DNA of 33,484 nt from an uncultured Megasphaera sp. (GTDB lineage: Bacteria > Bacillota > Negativicutes > Veillonellales > Megasphaeraceae), in the NCBI GenBank assembly GCA_900540735.1, contig UQHB01000029.1, positions 1-33,484 of the forward strand. The letters are read 5' to 3'. Position 1 is the first letter of the stretch, and the number at the start of each line of letters is the position of its first letter. This document shows, one piece after another, positions 1 through 8,642 of this stretch. The notes below the pieces were generated by a model. That model saw nothing but the letters and a program-made list of their open reading frames with translations, was not told the DNA's origin and ran no database searches. Both the position numbers and the translations under genes were made by a program.

Positions 1-44
1 ATAATGGATGCTGCCAGCATAGCGTAATGCATTTTGTGTTTCAT
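1..44 (-). CDS. N-terminus of an unknown protein with a possible signal peptide (partial)
   Basis: An ATG at 44-42 opens a frame running off the left edge of the window; only about 14 codons are visible, reading MKHKMHYAMLAASI. A GGAG ribosome site lies at 55-52, seven bases before the ATG, and a plausible promoter lies at 122-150. The Lys/His start followed by a run of small hydrophobic residues looks like the beginning of a signal peptide, so an exported or envelope protein is likely. The family cannot be named from this fragment. Confidence 0.5.
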   Translation of the reverse strand, partial: MKHKMHYAMLAASI

Positions 45-349
45 AATCTTACTCCATTCTTTGACTGTGTGATGATTGTCACTTGATGCAATACCAACAG
101 ATATAAATGAATGTTAATTTCAATATAAAGATACTGTAACATATCCGCAACAGTATTGCAAGACCTATTCTGTTTTATATCAATCCATTCCGACTGGCAT
201 CACAGGCATTCTCATTTATATTATGCTTAGTGACGCTCTACAGCGTTCATATTGAGGGTTAACAGAAATTGCCAGAAAGTGTTTGTTAACTACAAAAAAA
301 ACTCTCTCTAGTATCGCCTAGAGAGAGTTTTTATCAGTACAATATGAGA
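45..349 (-). promoter_or_regulatory. Promoter region of the left-edge gene with an inverted repeat
   Basis: This 305-base stretch has no convincing gene. Reading on minus, a TTGCGG element (150-145) and a TATATT element (127-122) are separated by 17 bases and fit a sigma-A promoter for the partial gene at 1-44. An inverted repeat, ATACTGT (131-137) and ACAGTAT (150-156), straddles the -35 and the spacer and could be an operator. A small hairpin (ACGCT-CTAC-AGCGT) sits near 233-246. The rest holds the pyc terminator, listed separately, and nothing else recognisable. Confidence 0.45.
293..333. terminator. Rho-independent terminator after pyc (bidirectional)
   Basis: A perfect 10-bp stem, ACTCTCTCTA (301-310) and TAGAGAGAGT (319-328), has an 8-base loop. 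It is flanked by A7 on the left and T4 on the right, so it can terminate in either direction. It lies just beyond the pyc stop codon. Confidence 0.9.
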
Positions 350-3300
350 TTATCCTAAGACTTCTAAGAGGCAATCGCCACTAATGATAGCTTGCCCTTT
401 GGTTGCGTAAATTTCGCCAATTTTGCCATCCATAGGAGCCGTAATGGTTGTTTCCATCTTCATCGCTTCTGTAACGACGAGAGGATCACCTTTCTTGACT
501 TTCTGGCCGCTCGTAACGAGGACGTTGACGACAGAACCGGAAAGGGTTGCTGCAATGTCGCCCGGTTTGGACGGGTCTGCTTTACGACGGGTTACGGTCT
601 TCATGTCGACGTTTTTGTCGAAGACTTGGATTTCACGTTCTGCACCGTTGAACATAAATGTAATGGTCCGCATGCCGCTTTCATCAGGGTCGCTGATGTT
701 GATGAGCGTAATGATCAAATCTTTACCTTTTTCGATTTCAACATGAATTTCTTCGTTTTTCTTCATGCCGAAGAAGAAGGTCGGTGTATCGAGGACGCTT
801 ACGTCGCCGTAGAGTTTGAGTTTTTCATTATAGTCTTTGAATACTTGCGGATACTGGCAGTATGCGTTGATGGCTTCTGCGTCGTGTTCATAGCCAGCAT
901 CAGCTAATTTTTTACCAACTGCTGCAAAGTCGACTGGGTCGAGCGTTGCGCCAGGACGCTGGATGAGTGGTTTCTTCCCTTTGAGGATGATTTTCTGGAG
1001 TTTTTCCGGGAAGCCTTGGTACGGGATACCAATACGGCCTTCGAAGAATTCTACAACAGATTGCGGGAAGTCAATCGTATCGCCTTTAGCGTATACGTCT
1101 TTTTCAGTGAGGTTGTTCTGCACCATGAAGAGAGCCATATCACCGACAACTTTGGACGACGGAGTAACTTTGATAATATCGCCGAACATCATGTTGACTG
1201 TATGATACATTTTCTTGACTTCATTCCAACGGTCGCCAAGGCCAACGGCTTTTGCCTGCTGGTTGAGGTTGGAGAACTGGCCGCCCGGCATTTCATGCTG
1301 GTAGACTTCCGTATTTGGATACGGTTCTGCTTTGTCCACACCTTGGTAGTACGGACGGACTGTTGCCCAGTAACGGGACATTTCTTCCATGGCATCGACG
1401 TTCATGTCCGGCTGACGGTCTTTCCCGGCAAGGGCATAGTACAAGGTGCTCATGCTCGGCTGGCTCGTGCCACCGGCAAAGGCCGAGTAGGCAACGTCGA
1501 CAATATCGACACCAGCGTCGACAGCACGGCAGTACGTAGCAATAGCATTGCCAGAGCCGTCATGTGTATGGAGGTGAATCGGCAAATCAACGGCATCTTT
1601 CAAGGCAGATACGAGTTGATACCCAGCTTCCGGTTTGATGAGGCCAGCCATATCTTTGATGGCAATGATGTTGGCACCGGCATTCTGGAGTTCTTTCGCC
1701 ATTTTTACGTAATAGTTAAGGTTGTATTTCATGCGCGCCGGGTCGAGGATATCGCCAGTGTAGCAAAGAGCAACTTCAGCGATTTTACCTGTTTCGCGGA
1801 CGTTTTGAATAGTGTTGTACATGTTGTCGAGGCTGTTTAAGCTATCGAAGACACGGAAGACATCGACACCATTTTTCGCAGCTAATTCTACGAAGTTTTT
1901 GACGACGTTATCCGGATAGCTCGTGTAGCCAACGGCATTGGCACCACGGATGAGCATCTGTAAGAGGATGTTCGGTGCTTTTTCACGGATTTCACGGAGG
2001 CGAACCCATGGGTCTTCATAGAGGAAACGGTATGCTACGTCGAAGGTTGCGCCGCCCCAGCATTCATAGGAGAAGAAATTCGGGATTTTCTTTGCAGCTG
2101 TTTCGAGGACGCGGAGCATATCGATAGAACGAACACGTGTTGCCAGAAGCGACTGGTGGGCATCACGCATAGTCGTATCTGTAAAGAGAACGTGTTTCTG
2201 GTCTAAAATCCATTTCGAGAATTTTTCAGGCCCCATGGAATCAAAGAGCTGTTTTGTCCCGTCTGTGTAGCCGCCTTTAGGAGATACCGGCAGTTCGAGG
2301 GATTCAAAGTCTGGTTTGTGGTCCGGCCCTTTACCCGTATAGCCGTTGACCGTAACATCGCCAATGTATTCAAGGAGTTTTGTCCCGCGGTCACGGACGA
2401 CAGGAAGATTGAAGAGTTCCGGATGATCGTCAATGAAGTTAACGTTATAATCCCCTGCTTGGAAAGACGGGCTACGGAGGACGTTAATCAAGAAGCCAAT
2501 GTTCGTTTTAACGCCGCGAATACGGAATTCGACGAGGGCACGGAGCATTTTCCGTACAGCATCTTCATGGCTCAAAGCATAAGCCGTCGTTTTAACTAAC
2601 AAGGAATCATAGTACGGTGTAATGATAGCACCGGTGTAGGCGTTACCGCTGTCGAGACGGATACCAAAGCCGCCGCCGCTACGATAGACCATGATTTTAC
2701 CGGAGTCAGGCATAAAGTTATTCATCGGGTCTTCCGTCGTAATACGGCACTGTATAGCATTGCCGAGGCAATGGATAGAGTCTTGCGATTTAATGCCGAT
2801 TTCATCGCTGTCGAGAGCATAGCCTTCAGCAACTTTAATCTGGGTCTGGACGATGTCAATGCCCGTAATCATTTCCGTAATCGTGTGTTCTACTTGGACA
2901 CGGGGGTTGACTTCAATGAAATAGAAGTTGCCGTCTGGCGTAACGAGGAATTCTACAGTCCCTGCGTTGACGTAGTTGACGTTCTTCATGAGTTTTACAG
3001 CAGCATCGCAAATCTTCTGGCGTAATTCTTTAGGAAGTGCGAAAGCCGGTGCAATTTCTACGACTTTTTGGTGACGGCGCTGAATGGAGCAGTCCCGTTC
3101 GTATAAGTGTACAACGTTCCCGTGTTCGTCGCCCATGATTTGGACTTCGACGTGTTTCGGGTTGACGATACATTTTTCAAGATAAATTTCATCGTTACCA
3201 AAAGCGAGTTTTGCTTCTGATTTCGCCCGGTCATAAGCATCGCGAAGGTCAGCCATGCGGTCGACATTACGCATGCCGCGGCCGCCACCGCCGTTAACGG

Positions 3301-3784
3301 CTTTGAGCATAATCGGGAAGCCAACTTCTTTGGCAAATTTTTCTACTTCTTCGTAGTTCATAACCGGGCCGTCGCTGCCGGGAATGAACTGAATGCCTGC
3401 TTTTTTAGCTTGAATGCGGGCATTGATTTTATCACCAAACATGATGAGGTGTTCCACTTTAGGCCCAATGAAAATAATGCCTTCTTCTTCACACCGTTTA
3501 GCTAAATCTGCATTTTCCGACAAGAAGCCGTAGCCCGGATGAATAGCATCTACATCATGTTCGTGGGCAATGCGGATAATATCTTCAATATCTAAATATG
3601 CATCAACCGGTTTCTTACCTTCCCCTACTAAGTACGATTCATCGGCCCGGAAACGGTGCAAGGACAACGAGTCTTCTTTGGAGTAAATAGCTACGGTCCG
3701 AATGCCTAATTCATTACAGGCACGGAATACGCGAATAGCAATTTCTCCGCGGTTGGCAACTAAAACCGAACGAATTTTTTTCAT
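350..3784 (-). CDS. pyc: Pyruvate carboxylase
   Basis: This enzyme carboxylates pyruvate to oxaloacetate with ATP and bicarbonate through a biotin swing arm. The full-length 1144-aa single-chain form is present. The biotin carboxylase/ATP-grasp half occupies about 1-450 (HPGYGFLSEN at 82-91, GGGGRGMR at 165-172). The carboxyltransferase TIM barrel spans about 530-830 (TDTTMRDAHQS, and AIKDMAGL with the family's metal-site Lys). A PYC/OADA conserved region follows, and the C-terminal biotinyl domain has EAMKMETT with biotin-accepting Lys1109. ATG at 3784 follows GGAGG at good spacing. The gene is monocistronic, between its own promoter (3866-3893) and terminator (293-333). Its oxaloacetate feeds aspartate, which PyrB and ArgG in this window consume. 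Separate oxaloacetate decarboxylase subunits are excluded by the fused architecture. Confidence 0.97.
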   Translation of the reverse strand: MKKIRSVLVANRGEIAIRVFRACNELGIRTVAIYSKEDSLSLHRFRADESYLVGEGKKPVDAYLDIEDIIRIAHEHDVDAIHPGYGFLSENADLAKRCEEEGIIFIGPKVEHLIMFGDKINARIQAKKAGIQFIPGSDGPVMNYEEVEKFAKEVGFPIMLKAVNGGGGRGMRNVDRMADLRDAYDRAKSEAKLAFGNDEIYLEKCIVNPKHVEVQIMGDEHGNVVHLYERDCSIQRRHQKVVEIAPAFALPKELRQKICDAAVKLMKNVNYVNAGTVEFLVTPDGNFYFIEVNPRVQVEHTITEMITGIDIVQTQIKVAEGYALDSDEIGIKSQDSIHCLGNAIQCRITTEDPMNNFMPDSGKIMVYRSGGGFGIRLDSGNAYTGAIITPYYDSLLVKTTAYALSHEDAVRKMLRALVEFRIRGVKTNIGFLINVLRSPSFQAGDYNVNFIDDHPELFNLPVVRDRGTKLLEYIGDVTVNGYTGKGPDHKPDFESLELPVSPKGGYTDGTKQLFDSMGPEKFSKWILDQKHVLFTDTTMRDAHQSLLATRVRSIDMLRVLETAAKKIPNFFSYECWGGATFDVAYRFLYEDPWVRLREIREKAPNILLQMLIRGANAVGYTSYPDNVVKNFVELAAKNGVDVFRVFDSLNSLDNMYNTIQNVRETGKIAEVALCYTGDILDPARMKYNLNYYVKMAKELQNAGANIIAIKDMAGLIKPEAGYQLVSALKDAVDLPIHLHTHDGSGNAIATYCRAVDAGVDIVDVAYSAFAGGTSQPSMSTLYYALAGKDRQPDMNVDAMEEMSRYWATVRPYYQGVDKAEPYPNTEVYQHEMPGGQFSNLNQQAKAVGLGDRWNEVKKMYHTVNMMFGDIIKVTPSSKVVGDMALFMVQNNLTEKDVYAKGDTIDFPQSVVEFFEGRIGIPYQGFPEKLQKIILKGKKPLIQRPGATLDPVDFAAVGKKLADAGYEHDAEAINAYCQYPQVFKDYNEKLKLYGDVSVLDTPTFFFGMKKNEEIHVEIEKGKDLIITLINISDPDESGMRTITFMFNGAEREIQVFDKNVDMKTVTRRKADPSKPGDIAATLSGSVVNVLVTSGQKVKKGDPLVVTEAMKMETTITAPMDGKIGEIYATKGQAIISGDCLLEVLG

Positions 3785-3865
3785 GAAAATACCCTCCTGC
3801 TGATTGTTATCTAAGACGATAGCAATGAAACATACGTATACACCTACGTTTTCACTGTCTTTCTA

Positions 3866-3893
3866 ATTATAGCAAAAACAGCAAACATTACAA
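3866..3893 (-). promoter_or_regulatory. pyc promoter
   Basis: On minus, a TTGTAA element (3893-3888) and TATAAT (3871-3866) are separated by 16 bases. TGC just before the -10 makes an extended -10. The leader to the pyc ATG is about 75 bases, with no recognised riboswitch. Confidence 0.65.
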
Positions 3894-3924
3894 GAGAACG
3901 AGCAATTGTATACATAAATACATA

Positions 3925-3975
3925 AAAAAATCCAATAAAAGAAATGCATCGCACTGCGTATACAGTACGATGCAT
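3925..3975 (-). terminator. Terminator after argGH
   Basis: The long imperfect stem ATGCATCG-ACTG pairs across 3944-3975 with a 6-base loop. On the minus strand it is followed by a T-rich tract (3943-3925). It sits 15 bases past the argH stop. Confidence 0.85.
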
Positions 3976-3989
3976 GAATTATTTGCAAT

Positions 3990-5423
3990 TTACTTCAGTA
4001 ACTCATAGACAGCTTGGACGGCTTTGTCCCAGGTTTGAATTTGTGCGGCTTCATCCGTTAAGACACTATTGCCATCGCGACATTGACGCGCCACAGAAGA
4101 CGGCGACGTGCCGTTATAGGTATTGCGCTGGTTGACACACGTTTCGATATCGAGGAAGTGATGAATGTCTGTATCAAAGAGCGGACTCATAGCACGCAAT
4201 TCATCGAGGGAGAGCTGCTGCAACACTTTGTCGTATTCAATGCAGTAGTGAACGGCTTTGCCGACCACAGCGTGGGCTTCGCGGAACGGCAGGCCTTTCT
4301 TGACGAGGTAGTCAGCCATATCCGTAGCGTTCGAGAAATCTTCTTCTAAGACTTCGCGCATGCGCTTGCCATTGACGGTCATCTTGTCGATCATAGATGC
4401 GTAGATAGTCAAGGCAAATTTGAGATTGTCGATGGCATCGAAGACGCCTTCTTTATCTTCTTGCATGTCCTTGTCATAGGCCATGGGAATGCCTTTCATG
4501 ACCGTCAACATGCCCATGAGATGACCGTAGAAGCGGCCCGTTTTGCCGCGGACGAGTTCACAAATGTCCGGGTTCTTCTTCTGCGGCATAATGGACGAGC
4601 CTGTGCAATGCGAATCGTCGAGTTCGATGAACTTAAATTCCGACGACGACCAAAGAATAAATTCTTCGGACAAACGGCTCAAGTGCATCATGGTCACGGC
4701 TGCAAATTCGAGGAACGCAATGATATAGTCTCTATCGCTGACGGCATCTAAGCTATTGTCATAGAGTTTGCCAAAATGTAACGTTTCGCCTACAAAGGGC
4801 TGATCTAAAGGATACGTCGTGCCTGCCAGTGCGCCTGCACCGAGAGGCATCATATCCGCCATTTGCCAAGCGTATTGAAGATGGATGAAATCACGGGACA
4901 ACATGGAGAAATACGCCATGAGGTGATGACTAAAGAGTATCGGCTGAGCCCGTTGCAAGTGCGTGTAGCCCGGCATGATGACGTCGCTGTATTTTTCGGC
5001 AGCTTTTACGAGAGACTGCTGTAATTCCACGAGGAGTTTAGCAATATTAGCAATTTCCTTACGAATGTACATGTGCGTGTCTAAAGCAACCTGGTCGTTA
5101 CGGCTGCGGCCCGTGTGGAGCCGTTTGCCTGCTTCGCCAATGTCATCAGTGAGCCGTTTTTCGATATTCATATGAATGTCTTCGAGTTCAATGGAAAATT
5201 CAAAGTTCCCTGCTTCGATTTGGCTGTAAATCTTCTTTAAGCCTGCAATGATGGCTTCTTTGTCTTCTACGGAAATAATGCCTTGTTTTGCCAGCATCGT
5301 CGCATGGGCAATACTGCCACAAATATCTTCGGCATACATCCGGCAGTCAAACTGAATGGATGCGTTGAATTCTTCTACTCGTTTATCTTCAGCCTTCGTA
5401 AAGCGGCCGCCCCATAATTTCAT
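3990..5423 (-). CDS. argH: Argininosuccinate lyase
   Basis: This is the last step of arginine synthesis: argininosuccinate to arginine plus fumarate, in the cytosol. The 477-aa length is usual for the fumarase/aspartase superfamily. The signature GSSIMPQKKNPD is at 275-286, carrying the mobile catalytic loop Ser. TGRSRNDQVA (104-113) and the PGYTHLQRAQP segment (151-161) are also intact. The ATG at 5423 follows AAGGAG and lies 16 bases after the argG stop, so the pair is one operon. Expression should follow the argG promoter with its ARG-box-like sites. There is nothing unusual in the protein. Confidence 0.97.
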   Translation of the reverse strand: MKLWGGRFTKAEDKRVEEFNASIQFDCRMYAEDICGSIAHATMLAKQGIISVEDKEAIIAGLKKIYSQIEAGNFEFSIELEDIHMNIEKRLTDDIGEAGKRLHTGRSRNDQVALDTHMYIRKEIANIAKLLVELQQSLVKAAEKYSDVIMPGYTHLQRAQPILFSHHLMAYFSMLSRDFIHLQYAWQMADMMPLGAGALAGTTYPLDQPFVGETLHFGKLYDNSLDAVSDRDYIIAFLEFAAVTMMHLSRLSEEFILWSSSEFKFIELDDSHCTGSSIMPQKKNPDICELVRGKTGRFYGHLMGMLTVMKGIPMAYDKDMQEDKEGVFDAIDNLKFALTIYASMIDKMTVNGKRMREVLEEDFSNATDMADYLVKKGLPFREAHAVVGKAVHYCIEYDKVLQQLSLDELRAMSPLFDTDIHHFLDIETCVNQRNTYNGTSPSSVARQCRDGNSVLTDEAAQIQTWDKAVQAVYELLK

Positions 5424-5439
5424 CGTCTTGTCTCCTTAC

Positions 5440-6729
5440 TTAGTCTTCTTTTTCAGCTTTTTTCGCAGCTTTAGCAGCGTGTTTAGCTTCTTTTTTTGCT
5501 TTCTTTACAGCTTTGGCATGCTGGAGCATGAGAGCACGCATCTTGAGCGGTAAGCCAAAGAGGTTGATGAAGCCTTCTGCATCGGTCTGGTTATAAACGT
5601 CGTCTTCGCCGAAGGTTACGAATTCTTCGTTGTAGAGGGAGTACGGCGACGTGGAACCAGCACTGATGATGTTGCCTTTGTAAAGTTTTAATTTAACGGT
5701 ACCTGTAACGGTTTTCTGTGTTTCGTCTACAAAGCCGTCGAGAGCTTCACGGAGCGGCGAGAACCATTTGCCGTCGTACACGAGTTCAGCATATTCGTTC
5801 GCTACGTTTTCTTTGTAGTGTAATGTATCGCGGTCGAGGCAGAGGTATTCCAGTTCTCTGTGTGCATAGACGAGGATAGCACCGCCCGGGTTTTCATAGA
5901 TACCACGGCTCTTCATGCCGACAAGACGGTTTTCAACGATGTCGACGATGCCGATACCGTTTTTCGCACCGATTTTGTTGAGAGCTTCCATCATAGCAAC
6001 AGTGCCGAGTTTTTCACCGTTCAAGGCAACAGGTGTGCCTTTTTTGAAAGTCAATTCAATGTATTCCGGTTTATCAGGAGCTTTTTCCGGCGGTGTTGTC
6101 ACCATGTAAACCATGTCTTTTGGAGCATTAGCCGGGTTTTCGAGGTCGTCCCCTTCATGGCTCAAATGCCAAATGTTCCAGTCCATGGAGTATGGATACG
6201 GGTTTTCTTCCGATTGGTAATCAATAGGTACGTTGTGTGCTTCAGCGTATTTCAATTCATCTTCACGAGATTTCAGGTCCCACATCCGCCACGGAGCAAT
6301 CAATTTGATTTCCGGAGCGAGAGCTTTGACTGTAAGTTCGAACCGAACTTGGTCGTTCCCTTTACCAGTAGCACCATGAGCGATAGCGTCAGCCCCTTCT
6401 TTTTTCGCAACTTCTACAAGTTTTTTAGAAATGAGAGGACGTGCAAAGGATGTACCTAACAGGTATTTGCCTTCGTACACTGCGCCAGCACGAACAGTCG
6501 GCCAAACGTAATCTTCTAAGAATTCTTTCTGCAAGTCCATGATGTATACTTTCGATGCGCCAGAAGCGTATGCTTTCTTTTCAATCGCATCGAAGTCATC
6601 AGGCTGGCCAAGGTTAGCACATGCTGCAATAACTTCAGCACCAGCATAGTTTTCTTTCAACCACGGGATAATGACGGACGTATCTAAGCCGCCGGAATAA
6701 GCCAATACAATCTTTTTAATTTCACTCAT
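5440..6729 (-). CDS. argG: Argininosuccinate synthase with a basic C-terminal tail
   Basis: The enzyme joins citrulline and aspartate with ATP to give argininosuccinate. The N-type PP-loop YSGGLDTS is at 11-18, and TSFARPLISK and the ATGKGNDQVRFE segment are intact. The chosen start is ATG 6729, eight bases after AGGAGG; an in-frame GTG immediately upstream at 6732 is too close to the ribosome site. At 429 aa the protein is longer than the usual roughly 400 aa because of a terminal tail of about 26 residues made almost only of Lys, Ala, His and Glu (HAKAVKKAKKEAK onward). The tail is in frame and ends cleanly at TAA. argH follows 16 bases later. Confidence 0.96.
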   Translation of the reverse strand: MSEIKKIVLAYSGGLDTSVIIPWLKENYAGAEVIAACANLGQPDDFDAIEKKAYASGASKVYIMDLQKEFLEDYVWPTVRAGAVYEGKYLLGTSFARPLISKKLVEVAKKEGADAIAHGATGKGNDQVRFELTVKALAPEIKLIAPWRMWDLKSREDELKYAEAHNVPIDYQSEENPYPYSMDWNIWHLSHEGDDLENPANAPKDMVYMVTTPPEKAPDKPEYIELTFKKGTPVALNGEKLGTVAMMEALNKIGAKNGIGIVDIVENRLVGMKSRGIYENPGGAILVYAHRELEYLCLDRDTLHYKENVANEYAELVYDGKWFSPLREALDGFVDETQKTVTGTVKLKLYKGNIISAGSTSPYSLYNEEFVTFGEDDVYNQTDAEGFINLFGLPLKMRALMLQHAKAVKKAKKEAKHAAKAAKKAEKED

Positions 6730-6789
6730 CACTAGTTCCTCCTCTATGAAATCACATATACATGTTGTTGATTTCTTAACTGCTTACAT

Positions 6790-6844
6790 AGTATACACCT
6801 TCGTGAAATAATATGCAAGTATGTTGCATAAATCTTTTTATGCA
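6790..6844 (-). promoter_or_regulatory. argGH promoter with paired ARG-box-like operators
   Basis: On minus, TTGCAT (6818-6813) and TATACT (6795-6790) are 17 bases apart. An ARG-box-like 14-mer, TGCATATTATTTCA (6817-6804), matches TGAATwwwwATTCA at 12 of 14 positions and lies between -35 and -10. A weaker match at 6825-6838 (10 of 14) is centred exactly 21 bp away, the spacing ArgR hexamers use. Perfect inverted repeats TATGCAA-N5-TTGCATA (6812-6830) and TGCATAAA-N4-TTTATGCA (6825-6844) overlap here. ArgR/AhrC repression is inferred. Confidence 0.65.
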
Positions 6845-6884
6845 AATTTCGTCTACCTTGTGTGCCTATACATCCTAAATATGG

Positions 6885-6890
6885 TACAAT
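6885..6890 (+). promoter_or_regulatory. Candidate extended -10 of the transglycosylase gene
   Basis: TGG-TACAAT is an extended -10; no good -35 lies at 16-18 bases upstream. The start codon is 26 bases further on, after GTAGGAGGG. The region is divergent with argG. Confidence 0.4.
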
Positions 6891-6915
6891 ACAAAGAGTA
6901 TGGTAGGAGGGTATT

Positions 6916-7707
6916 ATGAAAAAAATCTTTATTCTTGTCTTTCTCCTCGCCTTTGCCGCCTGTGCAGGCTATGGTATTTTGACAAGCAAACCAATACAAC
7001 CATCACATTCTACGTCGTCGCCACTCGTGACCGATGCGAAACCAAGCTACTGGGAAACGCTCAGCCCAGTCGTTGCCATCAAAGAACAGTTCTATCCGTA
7101 TCTCCACTTTCGCGAAGCTATGGACAAGCATTTAAGCTCCATTCCCACGTACGTCTCCATTGGAGCCATTCCAAAGACCATGCAGCAAGCCATCGTCGCC
7201 ACCGAAGACAAACGCTTTTATGAACACGGAGCCATTGACCCTATCGGTATCGTTCGTGCTCTCGCAGTCAATGCCTACTCTGGCGAAACCGTCGAAGGAG
7301 GCAGCACCATTAGCCAGCAAGTCGTCAAGAACGTCTTTCTTACGCAAGACCGGACGATGACGCGGAAAGTCCAAGAAGTGATTCTCGCCTTTTTCCTGGA
7401 ACATTACTATAGTAAAGATGATATTTTGGAAATCTACTTGAATACCGCCTATTTCGGGGCCAATGCAACAGGCCTCTCTGCAGCCTGTCAGACCTATTAC
7501 GGCATTAAACCAGAACGGCTCTCCCTCAGTGAAGCATCTATGCTCGCCGGTCTCGTCCAGGCACCGACCTATTTAAATCCTTTAGAAAACTATGACGGTG
7601 CTAGAAAAAGACAGCAAATCGTGCTCCAGCTCATGGCAGCGCAAGGATATATTACAGATACCGATGCCAAAACAGCATATAACACGAAGTTGCGGCTGCA
7701 ACAATAA
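6916..7707 (+). CDS. mtgA: Monofunctional peptidoglycan glycosyltransferase (GT51)
   Basis: The enzyme polymerises glycan strands from lipid II at the outer face of the inner membrane. The 263-aa protein begins with a hydrophobic membrane anchor or signal (about 3-20). A weak lipobox-like FAAC (13-16) has Phe at -3, so lipidation is doubtful. GT51 motifs follow in order: ATEDKRFYEHGAID (95-108, catalytic Glu97), GGSTISQQVVKN (128-139), RKVQE (150-154, second Glu154), and KDDILEIYLNTAYFG (167-181). There is no transpeptidase domain, so it is not a class A PBP. The start is set by GTAGGAGGG seven to ten bases upstream. It stands alone as the only plus-strand gene, ending before a shared bidirectional terminator. 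The symbol is by family analogy. Confidence 0.9.
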   Translation: MKKIFILVFLLAFAACAGYGILTSKPIQPSHSTSSPLVTDAKPSYWETLSPVVAIKEQFYPYLHFREAMDKHLSSIPTYVSIGAIPKTMQQAIVATEDKRFYEHGAIDPIGIVRALAVNAYSGETVEGGSTISQQVVKNVFLTQDRTMTRKVQEVILAFFLEHYYSKDDILEIYLNTAYFGANATGLSAACQTYYGIKPERLSLSEASMLAGLVQAPTYLNPLENYDGARKRQQIVLQLMAAQGYITDTDAKTAYNTKLRLQQ

Positions 7708-7873
7708 GTGTATTGCGAAAAAAACATATTTGTCGTATAACACAAAAAGAGACAGGCCGGTGGGTGCACACTGGCTCTCCTCATGTTATGAGTGTTTGAA
7801 AGAGGCCGTAGTACCGCATCACCATGTGGATACAGCCATTTATATTTCTAAAAAGCAAACATATTTTTATATC

Positions 7874-7909
7874 AAAAAAGACACACTTTTTAAAAGTGTG
7901 TCTTTTTAG
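7874..7909. terminator. Bidirectional terminator between mtgA and rex
   Basis: The stem AGACACACTTTT (7879-7890) pairs with AAAAGTGTGTCT (7892-7903), flanked by A6 and T5. It serves the convergent mtgA (plus) and rex (minus). The 170 bases before it (7708-7873) contain a weak hairpin (GCC-GGTG with CAC-TGGC near 7758-7776) but no gene that I can support. Confidence 0.9.
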
Positions 7910-7917
7910 TTTGCCCC

Positions 7918-8568
7918 TTACGGCTGCGGAGTCTGTTTGATTTTGTTCGTTAAATAGTACGAAATCCGGCTCAAGCCAATGGACAAGTCTTCGCGGAAGA
8001 CAAAGACGCTATCGGGCACATTGAGGCGGAGCGGCGCAAAAGAGAAAATCCCTAAGATACCGGCTTCGACCATTTGGTTAGCGACTTGCTGTGCCACCGG
8101 TGCCGGTGTCGTAATGATACCGATTTGGATGCCTTCGCGGCGAATGACTTCGCCCATTTCACTGCTCGGCGTAACCGTAATGCCACCGACATTTTGGCCA
8201 ATAATGCGATGGTCTACGTCAAAGAGCCCCATCGTGCGGAATCCTAAGCGGCCAAAGGTCTTATAGTTGGCCAATGCCCAACCTAAGTGACCAATACCGG
8301 CAATGCCGATTTTCCAATGCTGTTGGAGGCCGATGATTTCCACAATTTGCTGGCACAGTTCATTGACGTAATAGCCTACGCCTTTCTTCCCGAACGCACC
8401 AAAGCAAGTCAAATCCTTACGAATTTGTTCCGGCGTAATACCTAAGCGTTCGCCTAATTTTTCTGATGAAATAATATCGATGCCTGCATCTTGCAGGAGC
8501 AGCAAATCCCGGTAATATAACGGCAATCGCTCGATGACGGCATCTGATATTGCCTTTTTCTGTCTCAT
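7918..8568 (-). CDS. rex: Redox-sensing transcriptional repressor Rex
   Basis: Rex is a dimeric repressor that leaves DNA when the NADH/NAD+ ratio rises, and it controls fermentation and respiration genes. The length is 216 aa. A winged helix occupies about 1-75 (RKDLTCFGAFGKKGVGY at 50-66 is the family's DNA-contact segment). The Rossmann domain has GIAGIGHLG (88-96), and the C-terminal domain-swap helix is present. The ATG at 8568 follows GGAGG. A near-perfect Rex box overlaps its own promoter (8654-8671), so autoregulation is likely. The leader also holds a small hairpin, GCCCAAA with TTTGGGGC (about 8586-8609). Transcription ends at the shared terminator 7874-7909. Confidence 0.96.
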   Translation of the reverse strand: MRQKKAISDAVIERLPLYYRDLLLLQDAGIDIISSEKLGERLGITPEQIRKDLTCFGAFGKKGVGYYVNELCQQIVEIIGLQQHWKIGIAGIGHLGWALANYKTFGRLGFRTMGLFDVDHRIIGQNVGGITVTPSSEMGEVIRREGIQIGIITTPAPVAQQVANQMVEAGILGIFSFAPLRLNVPDSVFVFREDLSIGLSRISYYLTNKIKQTPQP

Positions 8569-8642
8569 ATCGTATCCTCCGTTATGGCCCCAAACTCACG
8601 TATTTGGGCTACCATAATAATTTATTATTACCTATATAGCGT

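Noticed and set aside
1016..1840. A 274-codon plus-strand reading frame opposite pyc
   Set aside because: It lies wholly antisense to intact, motif-rich pyruvate carboxylase and has no ribosome site or family features; it is a codon-bias shadow.
5860..6459. A 199-codon plus-strand frame opposite argG
   Set aside because: Antisense shadow of a conserved enzyme, without start signals.
7708..7917. A further small gene or RNA between mtgA and rex
   Set aside because: Only a weak hairpin and the shared terminator are visible; the open frames lack ribosome sites and merely run through the terminator.
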